Positions 1 through 10,313 of a DNA stretch of 64,000 bases are shown here, in pieces. Origin of the DNA: Affinibrenneria salicis (lineage in GTDB: Bacteria; Pseudomonadota; Gammaproteobacteria; Enterobacterales; Enterobacteriaceae); contig NZ_VYKJ01000005.1 of NCBI RefSeq assembly GCF_008710095.1, positions 189,375-253,374 of the forward strand, given 5' to 3'. Every line of letters starts with the position of its first letter. The stretch's first letter is position 1. The position numbers and the translations under genes were made by a program. The notes beneath the pieces were generated by a model that had not been told where the DNA came from, made no database searches, and was given only the letters and a program-made list of their open reading frames with translations.

Positions 1-23
1 GGTCATCGTTAATTGGGAGCATT

Positions 24-1268
24 ATGAATCTTATTGGCGGTCAAAATATCCCCGTGGCGGCTCATCAGTTGCAGATCAGCATCCGCTATGGCAAGAAAGC
101 CGCATTTGCGGCCGACGTTGACGTTTCGGCCTTTCTGCTGACCCGCGAGGAAAAAGTGCGCGGCGACAGCGACTTTATCTTCTATAACCAACCCCGCTCG
201 CCCGACCAGAGCTTACGGTTACAACCCGGACCCGACGGCGGCGAGTTCAGCCTCGATCTGACGCGGCTTGATGCGGAGATCGAAAAAATCGCCTTTACGT
301 TGACCATCGACGGCGCGGCCACGCTGGACGGGCTGACGGAGCTGACGCTGCAGGTCAGGGATCTCGCCAGCTTTCAGGTGCCGTTAAGCGGACGCAGCGA
401 AAAAGCGCTGATCCTGGCGCAGCTCTATCGCTACAGGGACGGCTGGAAACTGCGCGCGCTCGGGCAGGGTTTTAATGGCGGACTGGCGCCGCTGGCCACC
501 GCTTTCGGCGTCGACGTCTCGGCGGATAGCGCGCCCCCCGCCCCGACGCCCACGGTAAGTCTGGAGAAAAAGCTGGCGCAGAAAGCGCCGTACCTGGTCA
601 GCCTCAGCAAACCCATCACCGTCAGTCTGACCAAACACAAACTGCAACAGACCCGCGCCCGGGTCGCTTTTGTGCTGGACGCATCAGGTTCGATGAACCG
701 CCAGTTCAAACGCGGCAACGTGCAGGCGGTTCTCGAACGCATTGCCGCGCTGGCGGTACAGTTCGATGATGATGGCGCGATGGACGTCTGGGGATTCGGC
801 GAACGTCACAAAAAATATCCTGACGTGACGCTCGACAATCTGCCGGGCTATATCGCGTCGATTCAGGCGGCGGGAAAACGAGCGATGCTGGAGCTGCTGC
901 CCGGCCTCGGCGGCATCAACAACGAACCGCCGGTGATGCAGGCGGTGATTGACGAGTTTAAAGACAGCAAAGACCCCGTCTTTGTGGTCTTCATAACCGA
1001 CGGCGGCATCAGTAAAACGCACGCGATCAAGAAAGCGATTAGTGAATCGGCCCACTACCCCATCTTCTGGAAATTCGTCGGTCTCGGCGGCTCACGCTAC
1101 GGTATTCTGGAGCAGCTGGATGACTTTCAGGAACGGCTGGTCGATAACACGCACTTTTTCGCCATCGATGATTTCTCGTCGGTAGCGGATGAAGAACTTT
1201 ACGATCGGCTGCTGAGCGAGTTTGGCGACTGGCTCAGAGCCGCGCGCGAAAAAGGCATTATCTGCTGA
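24..1268 (+). CDS. TerF-like protein: TerD-type domain plus von Willebrand A domain
   Basis: This 414-residue protein has an N-terminal half resembling the TerD/stress-protein fold (roughly residues 1-160, acidic with several Asp-rich strands) and a C-terminal von Willebrand A domain (about 210-400). The VWA metal-binding DxSxS motif is visible as DASGS starting at D219, followed by FITDGG near residue 325. The two-domain order and the length match TerF of tellurite-resistance (ter) loci. No signal peptide or membrane segment is seen, so it is probably cytosolic. The ATG at 24 is preceded by GGGAG at 15-19. It stands alone here, convergent with menE, and no other ter gene is visible to its right; genes to its left are outside the window. 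Its biochemical role is not established. Ter proteins are linked to calcium or metal binding, phage inhibition and oxidative stress, but function here is inference. Confidence 0.8.
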   Translation: MNLIGGQNIPVAAHQLQISIRYGKKAAFAADVDVSAFLLTREEKVRGDSDFIFYNQPRSPDQSLRLQPGPDGGEFSLDLTRLDAEIEKIAFTLTIDGAATLDGLTELTLQVRDLASFQVPLSGRSEKALILAQLYRYRDGWKLRALGQGFNGGLAPLATAFGVDVSADSAPPAPTPTVSLEKKLAQKAPYLVSLSKPITVSLTKHKLQQTRARVAFVLDASGSMNRQFKRGNVQAVLERIAALAVQFDDDGAMDVWGFGERHKKYPDVTLDNLPGYIASIQAAGKRAMLELLPGLGGINNEPPVMQAVIDEFKDSKDPVFVVFITDGGISKTHAIKKAISESAHYPIFWKFVGLGGSRYGILEQLDDFQERLVDNTHFFAIDDFSSVADEELYDRLLSEFGDWLRAAREKGIIC

Positions 1269-1285
1269 TATCTGCCGGCGCCGTT

Positions 1286-2671
1286 TCAGCGCCCGGTCGT
1301 CCGCTGACGCTGCACCCAGTCATAAACCTGACGGCGCGAGATTTTGACGGCGCCGTTTTTTAGCGCTGGCGGTAAACGATACCAGGCTACCGGCCGTTGA
1401 AAAACCGCCAGCCGCGGCGCCAGCCACGCGTCGATCTGTTCGACGTTCAGCGCCACGGACATATCCAGCACCGCCGCGGGGCGCTGGCCGAACTCGACGT
1501 CCGGCACCGGCACCACGCAGGCCCAGGCCACGTCTGGGTGCGTCAACAGCACCGCTTCGATATCCTCCGGCTGTACGCCTTCCCCGCCGCTGAAAAACTG
1601 ATTATCCAGCCGGCCGAGAATACGCCATTCGCCCTGTTCGAAACAGCCGCGATCGCGGGTATGAAACCAGCCCTGCTCGTCGGTTAACGGCCACAGCCGG
1701 CCGTCGCGCCAGTAACCCGCCGCCATACTGTCGGCGCGCAGCAGGATTTCGTCCTGCGCCAGACGCAGCTCGCAGCGCAACAGCGGCAGGCCGACGCCGG
1801 GCCGTTCATCCGCCCGTTTAGCGCACACGGTGGAAGCCAATTCGGTCAGGCCGTAGCCGCACCAGCAGCGGATGCCGCGCGCCTCCGCCTGCCGCGTCAA
1901 TTCAACGGGAATGTGCGCGCCGCCCAGCAGCGCCGCGCGCAGCGTCAGCGACTCCGGCGGCTGATTCAGCAAACGCCAGAGCTGAGTCGGCACCAGCGAG
2001 GCATGCGTGCAGCCGCGCAGCGCCGCCGCCAGTTCCTGACGTTCGCGCACCACCAGCGTCGCCCCTGCCGCCAGCCAGCGCCAGACAATGCCCTGACCGG
2101 AAACATGAAACAGCGGCAGCGACAGCAACCAGCGATCGCCGGCGGCGAAATTCATCAGTTGCACTACGCCGCGCGCGCTGGCCTGATGGGCGGCATAGCT
2201 GTGCGCAGCGGCCTTCGGCGGCCCGCCCGAACCGGAGGTCAGCGTCAGGGTCGCCAGCCGGTCGGCCCGCCATAACGGCCCGCCATCGCGCTCCCCGTCG
2301 CCGTCATCCAGCCGCAGCGTGGTTATTCCCGCCGGCCAGCCGCGCGGCGCCAGACACAGACCGCAGTCGATATCCAGCGACGGCAGCAGCGCGTCCGTCA
2401 ACGACGCGGGCAGTTGCGGGTTGAGCGGCAACAAACGGGCGCCGCACTGCAACAGGGCCAGATAGCTAAACAACATCGCGCCGCTGTTTTTTCCGCGCAG
2501 CGCCACGCCGCGGCCCGGCGTCACGCCCTGGCGACGAAACCCGGCCGCCAGCCGATCGATGCGTTCGCACAAGCGATGCCAGCTGCAGGCGCCGCTCTCA
2601 TCGTCCAGCGCCGTCTGATCCGGGCGCTGCGCCGCCCAGGCGCGCCAGGGCCAGTCGCTCAGGAGCGCCAT
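1286..2671 (-). CDS. menE: o-Succinylbenzoate--CoA ligase MenE
   Basis: MenE activates o-succinylbenzoate with ATP and CoA to o-succinylbenzoyl-CoA, the substrate of MenB in menaquinone synthesis. The 461-residue protein is an ANL-superfamily adenylating enzyme. The Gly/Ser-rich phosphate loop TSGSGGPPK lies at about 145-153, GYGLTELAS forms the adenine-side motif, and a [12 protein letters not shown] hinge precedes a C-terminal subdomain with a candidate catalytic Lys ([10 protein letters not shown]). It is the last gene of the men operon and overlaps the end of menC by 13 bases, which implies translational coupling. It converges on the TerF-like gene 17 bases away, with no clear terminator between them. 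Confidence 0.95.
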   Translation of the reverse strand: MALLSDWPWRAWAAQRPDQTALDDESGACSWHRLCERIDRLAAGFRRQGVTPGRGVALRGKNSGAMLFSYLALLQCGARLLPLNPQLPASLTDALLPSLDIDCGLCLAPRGWPAGITTLRLDDGDGERDGGPLWRADRLATLTLTSGSGGPPKAAAHSYAAHQASARGVVQLMNFAAGDRWLLSLPLFHVSGQGIVWRWLAAGATLVVRERQELAAALRGCTHASLVPTQLWRLLNQPPESLTLRAALLGGAHIPVELTRQAEARGIRCWCGYGLTELASTVCAKRADERPGVGLPLLRCELRLAQDEILLRADSMAAGYWRDGRLWPLTDEQGWFHTRDRGCFEQGEWRILGRLDNQFFSGGEGVQPEDIEAVLLTHPDVAWACVVPVPDVEFGQRPAAVLDMSVALNVEQIDAWLAPRLAVFQRPVAWYRLPPALKNGAVKISRRQVYDWVQRQRTTGR

Positions 2672-3627
2672 ACCGTCTCCAGCTGTTCGACCGTTTGCAG
2701 CGGCAGCGCGCTGTCAGGCCAGCGGCGCAGCACCTGCGCCCGCATTAGATCCAGGGTATCCAGACCGGGTACGGCGTGCGGCGTCAGCCAGTGTGCGATG
2801 CGCGCCAGCTGACTCAGGCCGAGGCTGGACTCAATGCTGGAGCTGATCACCGCTTCCAGCCCGGCCTGATGCGCCTGCTCAATCAATTGCCGACAGCGCG
2901 TGAGACTGCCGATCAACGTCGGCTTGATCACAATGGCGCGGACGCCCGGCTCGGCGCGCACGCGGAAATCCGCCTCGCGCACGCTTTCATCCCAGGCGAT
3001 GGCGATACCGCTGTGCTGCGCAAACGCCAGCGATTCGGCGCGCGTTTTACAGGGCTCTTCCAGAAAATCGATGCGCGGTCGCAATGCCGGATTGACGTAA
3101 CGGGCAAAGCTATCGGCCTTCGGCCGCGTCCAGCTGCGATTGGCGTCCAGCCGCAGGCGCAGATCGGGCAGCGCTTCCAGCAGCAGATTGACGATCATGC
3201 CGTCGCGCACCGCCTCATACAGCCCCACCTTCACTTTGGCCACTTTATCGTCCAGCGCCTGCAGGCGGGCGAACAACTCGTCGGGATCGCCGCTGCACAG
3301 CGGCGCCTTGCGGTAGTCGGCCGTCTCGGGCAAACGCTGCGTCAGTTCGGCCAGCGCGCAGCTCAGGCCGAACGCCACCGACGGCAGCGCGTCATCCGGC
3401 GGCTCTCCGCCGGCCAGCCAGTCGCGCAGACGCCGCTGCGCGGCCTGCTGCGCCTCGTCCAGCGTCTCGCGGCTAAACGCCGGCAGCGGCGCGATCTCAC
3501 CCCAGCCGACGCGTTCATCCTCGCACAGGCGCACCAGCAGCCCCTCGCGGCGCTGCAGACGCTGGTCGCGCAGCACCACGCCGGCATCCATCGGCACGCT
3601 ATAGCGATAGAGCGTCGCGCCGCGCAT
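2659..3627 (-). CDS. menC: o-Succinylbenzoate synthase MenC
   Basis: MenC dehydrates SHCHC to o-succinylbenzoate and belongs to the enolase superfamily. All catalytic residues described for the E. coli enzyme are present at the same numbers: the general acid/base Lys133 in KVKVG, metal ligands Asp161 (DANRSW), Glu190 (LEEP) and Asp213 (WDES), and Lys235 (VIKPTLIG). Length is 322 residues, as expected. Its ATG shares one base with the menB stop (TAATG), and its 3' end overlaps menE, so the last three men genes are tightly coupled. Confidence 0.97.
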   Translation of the reverse strand: MRGATLYRYSVPMDAGVVLRDQRLQRREGLLVRLCEDERVGWGEIAPLPAFSRETLDEAQQAAQRRLRDWLAGGEPPDDALPSVAFGLSCALAELTQRLPETADYRKAPLCSGDPDELFARLQALDDKVAKVKVGLYEAVRDGMIVNLLLEALPDLRLRLDANRSWTRPKADSFARYVNPALRPRIDFLEEPCKTRAESLAFAQHSGIAIAWDESVREADFRVRAEPGVRAIVIKPTLIGSLTRCRQLIEQAHQAGLEAVISSSIESSLGLSQLARIAHWLTPHAVPGLDTLDLMRAQVLRRWPDSALPLQTVEQLETVWRS

Positions 3628-4484
3628 TATGGGTTCCGCCGAAACTTGCTGAAGTCAGGCTGACGCTTTTCATTAAAGGCGTTGCGTCCTTCCTGCCCTT
3701 CATCGGTCATATAGAACAGCATGGTGGCGTTGCCGGCCAGCTCCTGCAGACCGGCCTGTCCGTCGCAGTCGGCATTCAGCGCCGCCTTCAGGCAGCGCAG
3801 CGCCATCGGGCTGTTCTGCAGCATTTCGCGGCACCAGCGCACGGTCTCTTTCTCCAGCTGCGCCAGCGGCACTACGGTATTGACCAGCCCCATGTCCAGC
3901 GCCTGCGCGGCGTCATACTGACGGCACAGGAACCAGATCTCGCGCGCCTTCTTCTGGCCGACGATGCGGGCCATGTAGGAAGCGCCCCAGCCGCCGTCGA
4001 ACGACCCGACTCGCGGCCCGGTCTGGCCGAAGATGGCATTATCGGCGGCGATGGTCAGATCGCACATCATGTGCAACACGTGGCCGCCGCCGATGGAATA
4101 GCCCGCCACCATCGCCACGACCGGCTTCGGACAGGTGCGGATCTGGCGCTGAAAATCCAGCACGTTGAGATGATGCACGCCGCTTTCGTCCTGGTAGCCG
4201 CCGTAATCGCCGCGTACCTTTTGATCGCCGCCGGAACAGAAGGCCTTATCGCCGGCGCCGGTCAGAATAACCACGCCGACGCCGTCATCGTGGCGAGCGT
4301 TGTCCAGCGCCTGAATCATCTCTTTCACGGTTTGCGGCCGGAACGCATTGCGCACCTGCGGCCGGTTGAGGGTGATTTTCGCTATGCCATCCGTGGATTT
4401 GTGATAGAGGATATCGACGAAATCACCGCTGCAATCGTGCCATTCCACCGGGGCGTAAAGCCATTCTTCACTCGGATAAAGCAT
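3627..4484 (-). CDS. menB: 1,4-Dihydroxy-2-naphthoyl-CoA synthase MenB
   Basis: MenB closes the second ring of menaquinone by an intramolecular Claisen condensation of o-succinylbenzoyl-CoA. The 285-residue protein is a crotonase-family enzyme: SGGDQKVRG and [15 protein letters not shown] form the CoA and oxyanion-hole regions, and [16 protein letters not shown] is the active-site segment. The QTGP signature is that of MenB enzymes that recruit bicarbonate as the catalytic base instead of an Asp side chain (family knowledge). The ATG at 4484 has an AAGGAA ribosome site five bases upstream, just after the menH stop. Confidence 0.97.
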   Translation of the reverse strand: MLYPSEEWLYAPVEWHDCSGDFVDILYHKSTDGIAKITLNRPQVRNAFRPQTVKEMIQALDNARHDDGVGVVILTGAGDKAFCSGGDQKVRGDYGGYQDESGVHHLNVLDFQRQIRTCPKPVVAMVAGYSIGGGHVLHMMCDLTIAADNAIFGQTGPRVGSFDGGWGASYMARIVGQKKAREIWFLCRQYDAAQALDMGLVNTVVPLAQLEKETVRWCREMLQNSPMALRCLKAALNADCDGQAGLQELAGNATMLFYMTDEGQEGRNAFNEKRQPDFSKFRRNP

Positions 4485-4486
4485 AA

Positions 4487-5263
4487 TTATTCCTTACTGG
4501 GATGTGTAATTAATGAAAGTATCCGCGCAGCATACGCCGCCGGGTTGGCCTGATGCGCATTATGTCCCGCCGGGGAGACCGTCATCAGCGGCAGGCGATA
4601 ATGGCGCGCCAGCGCCTGAAATTTGCTGTCCTGAGCGCCGCACAGATAGCCGAACGGCACGCTCAGCCGATGCAGCGCATCGACCAGGAAGGGCTGGCGT
4701 GCCAGCGAGGTCGCCTCGAGCATGCGGGCGATCGCACAGCCCTGATTGTGGCTGCGTCTGGCGATCATCGTCTGGCGCGGCCCGGCGGCCAAATCCGCGA
4801 ACACCGGCTGGCGATACCAGTCGTCCAGCACCGCGGGCAACGCCTCGCGGGCGAAACGTCGCGCCCAGCCGCGATCCTGACGCAGACGCGCCTCGCGTTC
4901 GCCTTCGCTTTCCAGACCGGGGTTGCCGCCCTCGACCAGCAACCCCTGCAGCCCCCGGGCCAAAGCGGAACAGGCGTGGTACATGGCAATCCGCCCGCCA
5001 AGAGAATAGCCGAGCAGCCAGTAACGCCGGATCCCCTGGCGCTCGAGAGTGTCGGCCAGTTGCTGGTTAAGCTGAGCGAAATTCCGCGCGTTGAGCGCCG
5101 CGGACTGACCGTGGCCGGGCAAATCGACCAGCAGAACCGGCCAGTCGCGCAAGAAAGGCAGCAGTTCCCGCCAGTCTTCGCCGCTGCCCAGCAGGCCGTG
5201 CAGACAGACCAGCCACGGCCGTTCGCCGCTCGCCGGCTCGATGCGGCGACAGTGCATCACCAT
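4487..5263 (-). CDS. menH: SHCHC synthase MenH (alpha/beta hydrolase fold)
   Basis: MenH eliminates pyruvate from SEPHCHC to give SHCHC. The 258-residue alpha/beta hydrolase shows the nucleophile elbow GYSLGG with Ser87, an acid Asp212 (GAQDSKF) and His234 (PAGHNAH), equivalent to the E. coli triad. The oxyanion-hole segment is LHGLLGS near residue 21. The start MVMH parallels E. coli MILH, which favours the ATG at 5263 over a second ATG at 5257. It overlaps the end of menD by seven bases and is followed two bases after its stop by menB. Confidence 0.94.
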   Translation of the reverse strand: MVMHCRRIEPASGERPWLVCLHGLLGSGEDWRELLPFLRDWPVLLVDLPGHGQSAALNARNFAQLNQQLADTLERQGIRRYWLLGYSLGGRIAMYHACSALARGLQGLLVEGGNPGLESEGEREARLRQDRGWARRFAREALPAVLDDWYRQPVFADLAAGPRQTMIARRSHNQGCAIARMLEATSLARQPFLVDALHRLSVPFGYLCGAQDSKFQALARHYRLPLMTVSPAGHNAHQANPAAYAARILSLITHPSKE

Positions 5264-6933
5264 GAGGCCACCTGACCGAGCAGACGGTTCAGCGTCTCCC
5301 CCCCCTCTTTCGGCCGCACCGTCACTTCCAGCAGCGTGACGCCGCCGTCGCGCCAGCTGCGCGCCACCGCCGCCTCAGTCGTCGGCCAGTCGTCGGCGCG
5401 TACGTAGTTAAGGCCAAACATCGCCGCCGCATGGCCGAACTCCACCTGCTGCGGCATACAGTAAAACTGCTCGCGCCGTTCCGGCGGCGTGGGCAGCAAC
5501 GAGAAAATCTGGCCGCCGTTATTATTAACCACCAGCAGCACCAGCGCGGCCGGCGCGTGGCGCAGCAGCGCCAGCGCGTTTAAATCATAGAGCGCGGAAA
5601 GATCGCCGACTATCGCCAGCGTGGGCCGGCCGTTGCCTCTTTGCACGCCGGCCAGCGTCGACAGCAGTCCGTCAATGCCGCTCGCGCCGCGGTTCGCATA
5701 CACCGGATAGCCCGCAGGCAGCTGCGCCAGCGCATCAATCAGACGGATCGACAGGCTGTTGCCGGCGAACAGTTGGCCGCCTGGCGCCAGCAGTTGCGGC
5801 AGTCGGTGCGCCAGTTGCGCCTCGCCGAAGCCGTTCGCCAGCCCGGCCGCCGCCTGGCGCTGAACTCGCCCCGCGCAGTCGGACAGCGCCGTGGCCCACG
5901 CCGCGCGCTCAACGGGGGGATGAAGATCCAGCCATGGTCCAATCGGGCTGACCAGCCGTCGGCCGCGATGATGGGCCGGATCGAGCCGCCCGGTCAACGG
6001 GTCGACCAGCCAGTACTCCCGCGGCCGGCAGCTCGCCTGCCACTGCAACAGCCGCTTGCCGGTCAGACCGCCGCCAAACTGCACGACGATCTCGGCCCGC
6101 TGCAGCTGTTGCAACGCCTGTGGGTGCGCCAGCCACAAATCGGCGCAGGGCAGCGGCTGACCGCAGTGCGACTGAACATCGCCGATCAGCGGCCAGCCCA
6201 GACGGCCGGCCCACTGCGCCACCCGTTCACCCAGTCGCGCGTCGAGCCGGCCGGCCAGCACCACGCCGCGCTTTTCGCGCCAGTCGGGCCAGTCGTGCTG
6301 AATTTGCGGCGCCAGCTGGCGCGTCGCGCATAGCCAGGGGCGGTCGTCCCGCCACCAATCGCCGAGATCCTGCACCCAGTCGCGCCAGGCCTGTTCATCA
6401 TCCGCGCCGTACAGCGGTTCGGCGAACGGACAATTAATATGCAGCGCGCCCTGCGCGAGCTGCGCCATGGCGTCGTCCAGCGCCGAGACCAGCCAGCGCG
6501 CCGGAATATCCGGCGACGGGCGCGGCAAATCGAGGCTAAACTGCGGATAGCCGGCGAACATGCCGGGTTGACGGATGGCCTGGTTGGCGCCGCAGTCAAT
6601 CAGCTCCGGCGGCCGATCGGCGGTCAACAGCACCAGACGCTCGCCGGTCAGCGACGCTTCGATCAGCGCGGGGTAGAGGTTGGCCGCCGCCGTGCCGGAG
6701 GTGACGATAATCGCCACCGGCGCGCCGGTCGATTTCGCCAGCCCCAGCGCGAGATGGCCCAGCCCGCGTTCGTCAAAGTGGGTATGGCAGATAAGCGAAT
6801 CATGGTCGGCGGCGGACAGCGTCAGCGGCGTGGAACGGGAACCGGGAGCGAGGCAAACATGACGCACGCCATGACGGGTCAGCGCTTCCAGCAGTAGTGT
6901 GGCCCAGCGGCGATTAAATACATTGGTTGACAT
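5257..6933 (-). CDS. menD: SEPHCHC synthase MenD (thiamine diphosphate enzyme)
   Basis: MenD adds the succinic semialdehyde carbanion from 2-oxoglutarate to isochorismate, the first committed step of menaquinone synthesis. The 558-residue protein has the three-domain ThDP layout: an N-terminal pyrimidine-binding domain ([36 protein letters not shown]), a central domain, and a C-terminal diphosphate-binding domain with [12 protein letters not shown] followed by [13 protein letters not shown], the GDx26NN-type metal/diphosphate motif. It overlaps menH. A 110-base spacer separates it from menF, more than between the other men genes, so an additional promoter or processing site there is possible. 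Confidence 0.96.
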   Translation of the reverse strand: MSTNVFNRRWATLLLEALTRHGVRHVCLAPGSRSTPLTLSAADHDSLICHTHFDERGLGHLALGLAKSTGAPVAIIVTSGTAAANLYPALIEASLTGERLVLLTADRPPELIDCGANQAIRQPGMFAGYPQFSLDLPRPSPDIPARWLVSALDDAMAQLAQGALHINCPFAEPLYGADDEQAWRDWVQDLGDWWRDDRPWLCATRQLAPQIQHDWPDWREKRGVVLAGRLDARLGERVAQWAGRLGWPLIGDVQSHCGQPLPCADLWLAHPQALQQLQRAEIVVQFGGGLTGKRLLQWQASCRPREYWLVDPLTGRLDPAHHRGRRLVSPIGPWLDLHPPVERAAWATALSDCAGRVQRQAAAGLANGFGEAQLAHRLPQLLAPGGQLFAGNSLSIRLIDALAQLPAGYPVYANRGASGIDGLLSTLAGVQRGNGRPTLAIVGDLSALYDLNALALLRHAPAALVLLVVNNNGGQIFSLLPTPPERREQFYCMPQQVEFGHAAAMFGLNYVRADDWPTTEAAVARSWRDGGVTLLEVTVRPKEGGETLNRLLGQVASW

Positions 6934-7043
6934 GGTTCACTCAACGACTCACAGGTTATCGGGTTCCGGCACTGATTATATTTTTTTTCGCGCCGCGCGC
7001 TTTGACTTAACACCATGCCACAGACAACATTCGCAAAACAAAA

Positions 7044-8357
7044 TTATGACATATCCGCCGCTAACAGCGACTTCAGCGCGGCGGCTTTGTTTTCCAGCTC
7101 CTGCCATTCTTGTTCTGGATCAGATCCGGCGACGATTCCCGCACCGGCGTATAGCTCCAGCGTCTGCTCATTGAGCCGCGCCGATCGCAGCGCCACGCAG
7201 AACTCCGACTGACGGCGCGACAGGTAGCCGGCCGAACCGGCGTACCAGCCGCGCGCAAAGGGTTCATGCTCGCGAATAAAGCGCATGGCGGCGCGGCGCG
7301 GCAAACCGGCCACCGCTGCCGTCGGCTGCAGGGCTAACAGGCAGTCGCTGTCCGAAGCGGTGCGCAGACCGGCCTGAATCGCGCGCCGCAGATGCTGCAC
7401 CTTGCGCAGCCGGATGACCTCCGCCGGCATCACGTCCAGCGTCAGGGCCGACTGGCGCAGGCGCTGGCAGATATCGTCCACCACCAGCATATTTTCGCAC
7501 TGATTTTTTTCGTCCTGCAACAGCCAGTCGGCCAGCGCCTGCGCGCGTTGCGCATCGTTATCGCTGACTACAGTACCGGCCAGTGCTTCGGTTTCCAGTT
7601 GGTTATCGCTACGTCGGTACAGTCGCTCCGGGCTGGAGCCGAGAAAGGCCTGATGCTCGCGCTGGATCAACATAAAATGAAAACAACGGTGATTAACCGC
7701 GCGGCTGGCGCCCATCAGGGTCGCCGCCGCCAACGGCGCGACCAGTTGCAGACGGGTCGCGCGCGCCAGCACCACCTTCTCCATGTCGCCCGCATCGATC
7801 ATGCGCAGCGCGCGCCGCACCAGCGCAATCCAGTCGAGCCGCCCGGGCAGATGCTGCTGCGCGGCAATGACCGCGTCAAGCGGCGGCAGCGCACGCGGCG
7901 AGCGCAGCGCGGCGATAAACGCGCATGCCTCGCGCGCGTCCTCGCGCAGAGAGCGCTCGCTAAACAGATTAACGCTAACCTCAAGCCGCGCGCCGCGCCG
8001 CAGCAACTCAATACGCGGCAGGAACAGAAAACTTGTTCCTCCGTCCTTCTCCGCGTTAAATGCATTCAGCCCCCAGATGCGTACGCTGTCGGCGACCGCC
8101 TTATGCTGCAAAAACGTCCGGGCGTCCGCCATATGAGAAAACCCCAGCAGCCGGCCGCAGACCGCCGCCTCCTCGCTTTCATCCCGGTGCTGCCAGTAAA
8201 ACTGCGGCCAGACCGGCTGCGCCGCCAGCCAGGGCAACAGCGAGGCCGAATCCGTTAAGCTCAATGTCAGGCTAATCCGTCTGAACCCGGCCCGCCCGGG
8301 CAAGTTTTCCGGCAACGCCTGCTGCATACGGCGCAACAATTCCGAAAGCTGTTCCAA
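7044..8357 (-). CDS. menF: Isochorismate synthase MenF
   Basis: MenF converts chorismate to isochorismate and feeds MenD. The C-terminal chorismate-binding domain is complete (MEKVVLARAT, FLGSSPERLYRR, ETEALAGTV, LQPTAAVAGLP, EWYAGSAGYL-like RGWYAGSAGYL, YAGAGIVAGSDPEQEWQE). The open frame extends to a TTG at 8375, but the start chosen here is the TTG at 8357. It has a GAGG ribosome site five bases upstream, it aligns with the start of E. coli MenF (437 versus 431 residues), and a TATAAT box at 8390-8395 would place the mRNA start only about eight bases before 8375. No ATG lies nearby. It heads the six-gene men operon. Confidence 0.93.
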   Translation of the reverse strand: MEQLSELLRRMQQALPENLPGRAGFRRISLTLSLTDSASLLPWLAAQPVWPQFYWQHRDESEEAAVCGRLLGFSHMADARTFLQHKAVADSVRIWGLNAFNAEKDGGTSFLFLPRIELLRRGARLEVSVNLFSERSLREDAREACAFIAALRSPRALPPLDAVIAAQQHLPGRLDWIALVRRALRMIDAGDMEKVVLARATRLQLVAPLAAATLMGASRAVNHRCFHFMLIQREHQAFLGSSPERLYRRSDNQLETEALAGTVVSDNDAQRAQALADWLLQDEKNQCENMLVVDDICQRLRQSALTLDVMPAEVIRLRKVQHLRRAIQAGLRTASDSDCLLALQPTAAVAGLPRRAAMRFIREHEPFARGWYAGSAGYLSRRQSEFCVALRSARLNEQTLELYAGAGIVAGSDPEQEWQELENKAAALKSLLAADMS

Positions 8358-8389
8358 CGTCACCTCAGTAGCCAAACAGAAAGTATGGA

Positions 8390-8395
8390 ATTATA
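8390..8395 (-). promoter_or_regulatory. Candidate -10 box of the men operon
   Basis: TATAAT on the minus strand is placed about 26 bases before the preferred menF start, after allowing for a start site near 8383. No convincing -35 hexamer is found 16-18 bases upstream, so the promoter may need an activator or may be weak. The call rests on one hexamer and its position. Confidence 0.4.
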
Positions 8396-8859
8396 CGGTA
8401 CCGGAGGAGAAAAAAAGAGAGGCGACGAACGACTAATGCCAGTCGGTCGGAGCGGCGCCGGTTGATTATCCGGCTCCGTCTGGCGCGTCGGTCCGGCGGA
8501 CGACTCGTTATGAGTGTTCAGAGCCTCAGGCCGCGGGCCGTTATCTTTCGTCTCGTCATCGGCCGCGAGGGCTGGCGATATGCGAAACGCATCGACATGT
8601 TTATTGCGCAGGGCGCGCGGACGGCACGTGATCCAGCGCCGGGGTCGAAGAGTGCGGACCGCCGTCGTTGACCAACGGCGGCGCCGTCCTGTCGGCGCAT
8701 GGTAAACGGCCATATCGTCGACGGTTGCCGGTAACCATGAGAATTTATTGCTAAAAATGGCGGGGAAAAAACCTGACGGAATTGCAACGACGGACGGGAC
8801 GGCAGCACTAAGTGATAAATCCCGTCCATCCTGGCAGGCTAAAGTGGCATAATCATCAT

Positions 8860-8980
8860 CATTATCTGCATTTTGCCAGCCCAACAAATTTCAGACGACG
8901 GAAAATCAGCATCCGACAACCTGAAAGATGACGGGTACATCTGGATTACTTTATTTTGCCGGTTTATCGCCGGCTTTTTC
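8860..8980 (+). ncRNA. Candidate small RNA ending at an orphan terminator
   Basis: An extended -10 element (TG-G-CATAAT, 8845-8853) would start a transcript near 8860, and a hairpin with a T-run ends it at 8980, giving about 120 nt. No coding sequence with a ribosome site is contained in it, and the -35 region is poor. The evidence is limited to promoter-like and terminator-like signals at a plausible spacing. It could equally be the end of an unrecognised transcript. Confidence 0.25.
8958..8980 (+). terminator. Intrinsic terminator without an assigned gene
   Basis: GCCGG (8958-8962) pairs with CCGGC (8970-8974) around a seven-base loop and is followed by TTTTTC. It points rightwards in a region with no plus-strand gene upstream, which is why a small RNA is considered. 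Confidence 0.55.
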
Positions 8981-9116
8981 TTGCCGACAGACGCGAAGAA
9001 CGCCCTCGAATGCGCCCAATTGGCGGCGCCGAACGGCCGGAATGGGAAAAAGCGATCAATTCTTCGATTCGCCGCGCCGGTTATGGTAAAAGTGAGGGCA
9101 AATTTTTTATCGGATA

Positions 9117-10298
9117 GTGACTGCCCGTCTATTTATGCAAACACTTTTATCTGGCGCCAACGTCCCGACGACGCGGCCCGGCAGAGCGGCCCAAATGGCG
9201 ACGCGCGCCGCCTTCTTTGTAGCGGGATTCGGTATGGCGGCCTGGGCGCCGCTGATCCCGCTGGTTAAAATGCGGCTGGGCATTAACGACGCCGAACTGG
9301 GGTTATTACTGCTGTCGCTGGGCAGCGGTTCGCTGCTGTCGATGCCGTTGACCGGCATCCTGGCAAGCCGGCTGGGCTGTCGGATCGTGATCCTGCTGTC
9401 CGCCGCGTTGCTGTGTCTGAGCCTGCCTGCGCTGACGCTGGCCGACAGCGTGGCGCTTATGGTGCCCGTGCTGCTGCTGTTCGGCGCCGCGATCGGCACG
9501 CTGGACGTATCAATGAATATTCAGGCGGTGGTGGTCGAGCAGGCCAGCGGCCGGGCGATGATGTCCGGGTTTCACGGTTTCTTCAGTATCGGCGGCATTG
9601 CCGGCGCCGGCGGGATCAGCGCACTGCTGTGGCTTGGTCTGTCGCCGCTGACCTCGACGCTGATCGTGGCGGCGTTGATCGTCGTTCTGCTGCTGCTGAT
9701 ACAGCGGCATCTGTTGAGCGCCGCCGGCGAGAGCGACGCCGGCCCGCTGCTGGTCATGCCGCGCGGCTGGGTTATGTTTATCGGCCTGCTGTGTTTTATC
9801 ATGTTTCTCGCCGAAGGCGCGGTGCTCGACTGGGGCGCGCTGTTTCTCACCGCGCAACGCGGGCTGACCAGCGCGCAGGCGGGCATCGGCTACGCCGCCT
9901 TTTCCGTCGCGATGACGCTGGGCCGCCTGACGGGCGATCGTCTGATTGACAGGCTGGGGCGCTATGCCGTTATGATGAGCGGCAGTTTGTGCGCCGCGCT
10001 GGGATTAGCGGTGGCGATCAGCTTCAGCAGCGCCGTGATGTCGGTGATCGGTTTCCTGATGATCGGTCTGGGCGCCTCGAACGTGGTTCCCATTCTGTTT
10101 AACGCCGCCGGCAACCAGAAAGCGATGCCGGCCAGTCTGGCCATCGCGTCGATCACTACGGTAGGATACGCCGGCATTCTGGTGGGTCCGACGCTGCTCG
10201 GTTTGATCGCCCAGGCCGCCAGTCTGAGCGTCGCTTTTGGCTGCGTAGCGGCGCTGCTGCTGATCGTCACCGCCAGCGCGCGCGCCATTACCCGTTAA
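9117..10298 (+). CDS. MFS transporter of the YbjJ type
   Basis: This 393-residue inner-membrane protein has about twelve hydrophobic segments. It resembles the E. coli YbjJ branch of the major facilitator superfamily: the opening segment GFGMAAWAPLIPLVKMRLGI, an early SMNIQAVVVEQASGRAMMSGFHGFFSIGG motif, and LGRLTGDRLIDRLGRYAVM after helix 7, the second copy of the MFS loop signature. The substrate is unknown. The start is uncertain: GTG at 9117 and ATG at 9135 both lack a good ribosome site. Only 15 bases separate its stop from rcsD, so it may be cotranscribed with the Rcs genes; in E. coli rcsD is instead preceded by micF and ompC. Confidence 0.85.
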   Translation: MTARLFMQTLLSGANVPTTRPGRAAQMATRAAFFVAGFGMAAWAPLIPLVKMRLGINDAELGLLLLSLGSGSLLSMPLTGILASRLGCRIVILLSAALLCLSLPALTLADSVALMVPVLLLFGAAIGTLDVSMNIQAVVVEQASGRAMMSGFHGFFSIGGIAGAGGISALLWLGLSPLTSTLIVAALIVVLLLLIQRHLLSAAGESDAGPLLVMPRGWVMFIGLLCFIMFLAEGAVLDWGALFLTAQRGLTSAQAGIGYAAFSVAMTLGRLTGDRLIDRLGRYAVMMSGSLCAALGLAVAISFSSAVMSVIGFLMIGLGASNVVPILFNAAGNQKAMPASLAIASITTVGYAGILVGPTLLGLIAQAASLSVAFGCVAALLLIVTASARAITR

Positions 10299-10313
10299 CC
10301 GGAACAACCCGCC

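Larger units (their letters stand above)
8396..9116. other. Gene-poor interval between menF and the MFS transporter
   Basis: About 720 bases separate two divergently transcribed genes. A 175-residue minus-strand frame (8360-8887) and a 131-residue plus-strand frame (8873-9268) exist. Both lack recognisable domains, are rich in Arg/Pro or low-complexity residues, and overlap the ends of real genes, so I do not call them. In E. coli the region upstream of menF begins with elaB; nothing like it is seen. Visible structure is an imperfect hairpin at about 8660-8683 and an intrinsic terminator at 8958-8980 that has no assigned gene. Confidence 0.6.

Noticed and set aside
8360..8887. 175-residue minus-strand open frame upstream of menF
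   Set aside because: It overlaps the menF start region, has no recognisable domain and a skewed composition, and would cover the menF promoter.
8873..9268. 131-residue plus-strand frame overlapping the MFS gene
   Set aside because: An intrinsic terminator lies within it, and it runs into the MFS gene in another frame; no family is recognisable.
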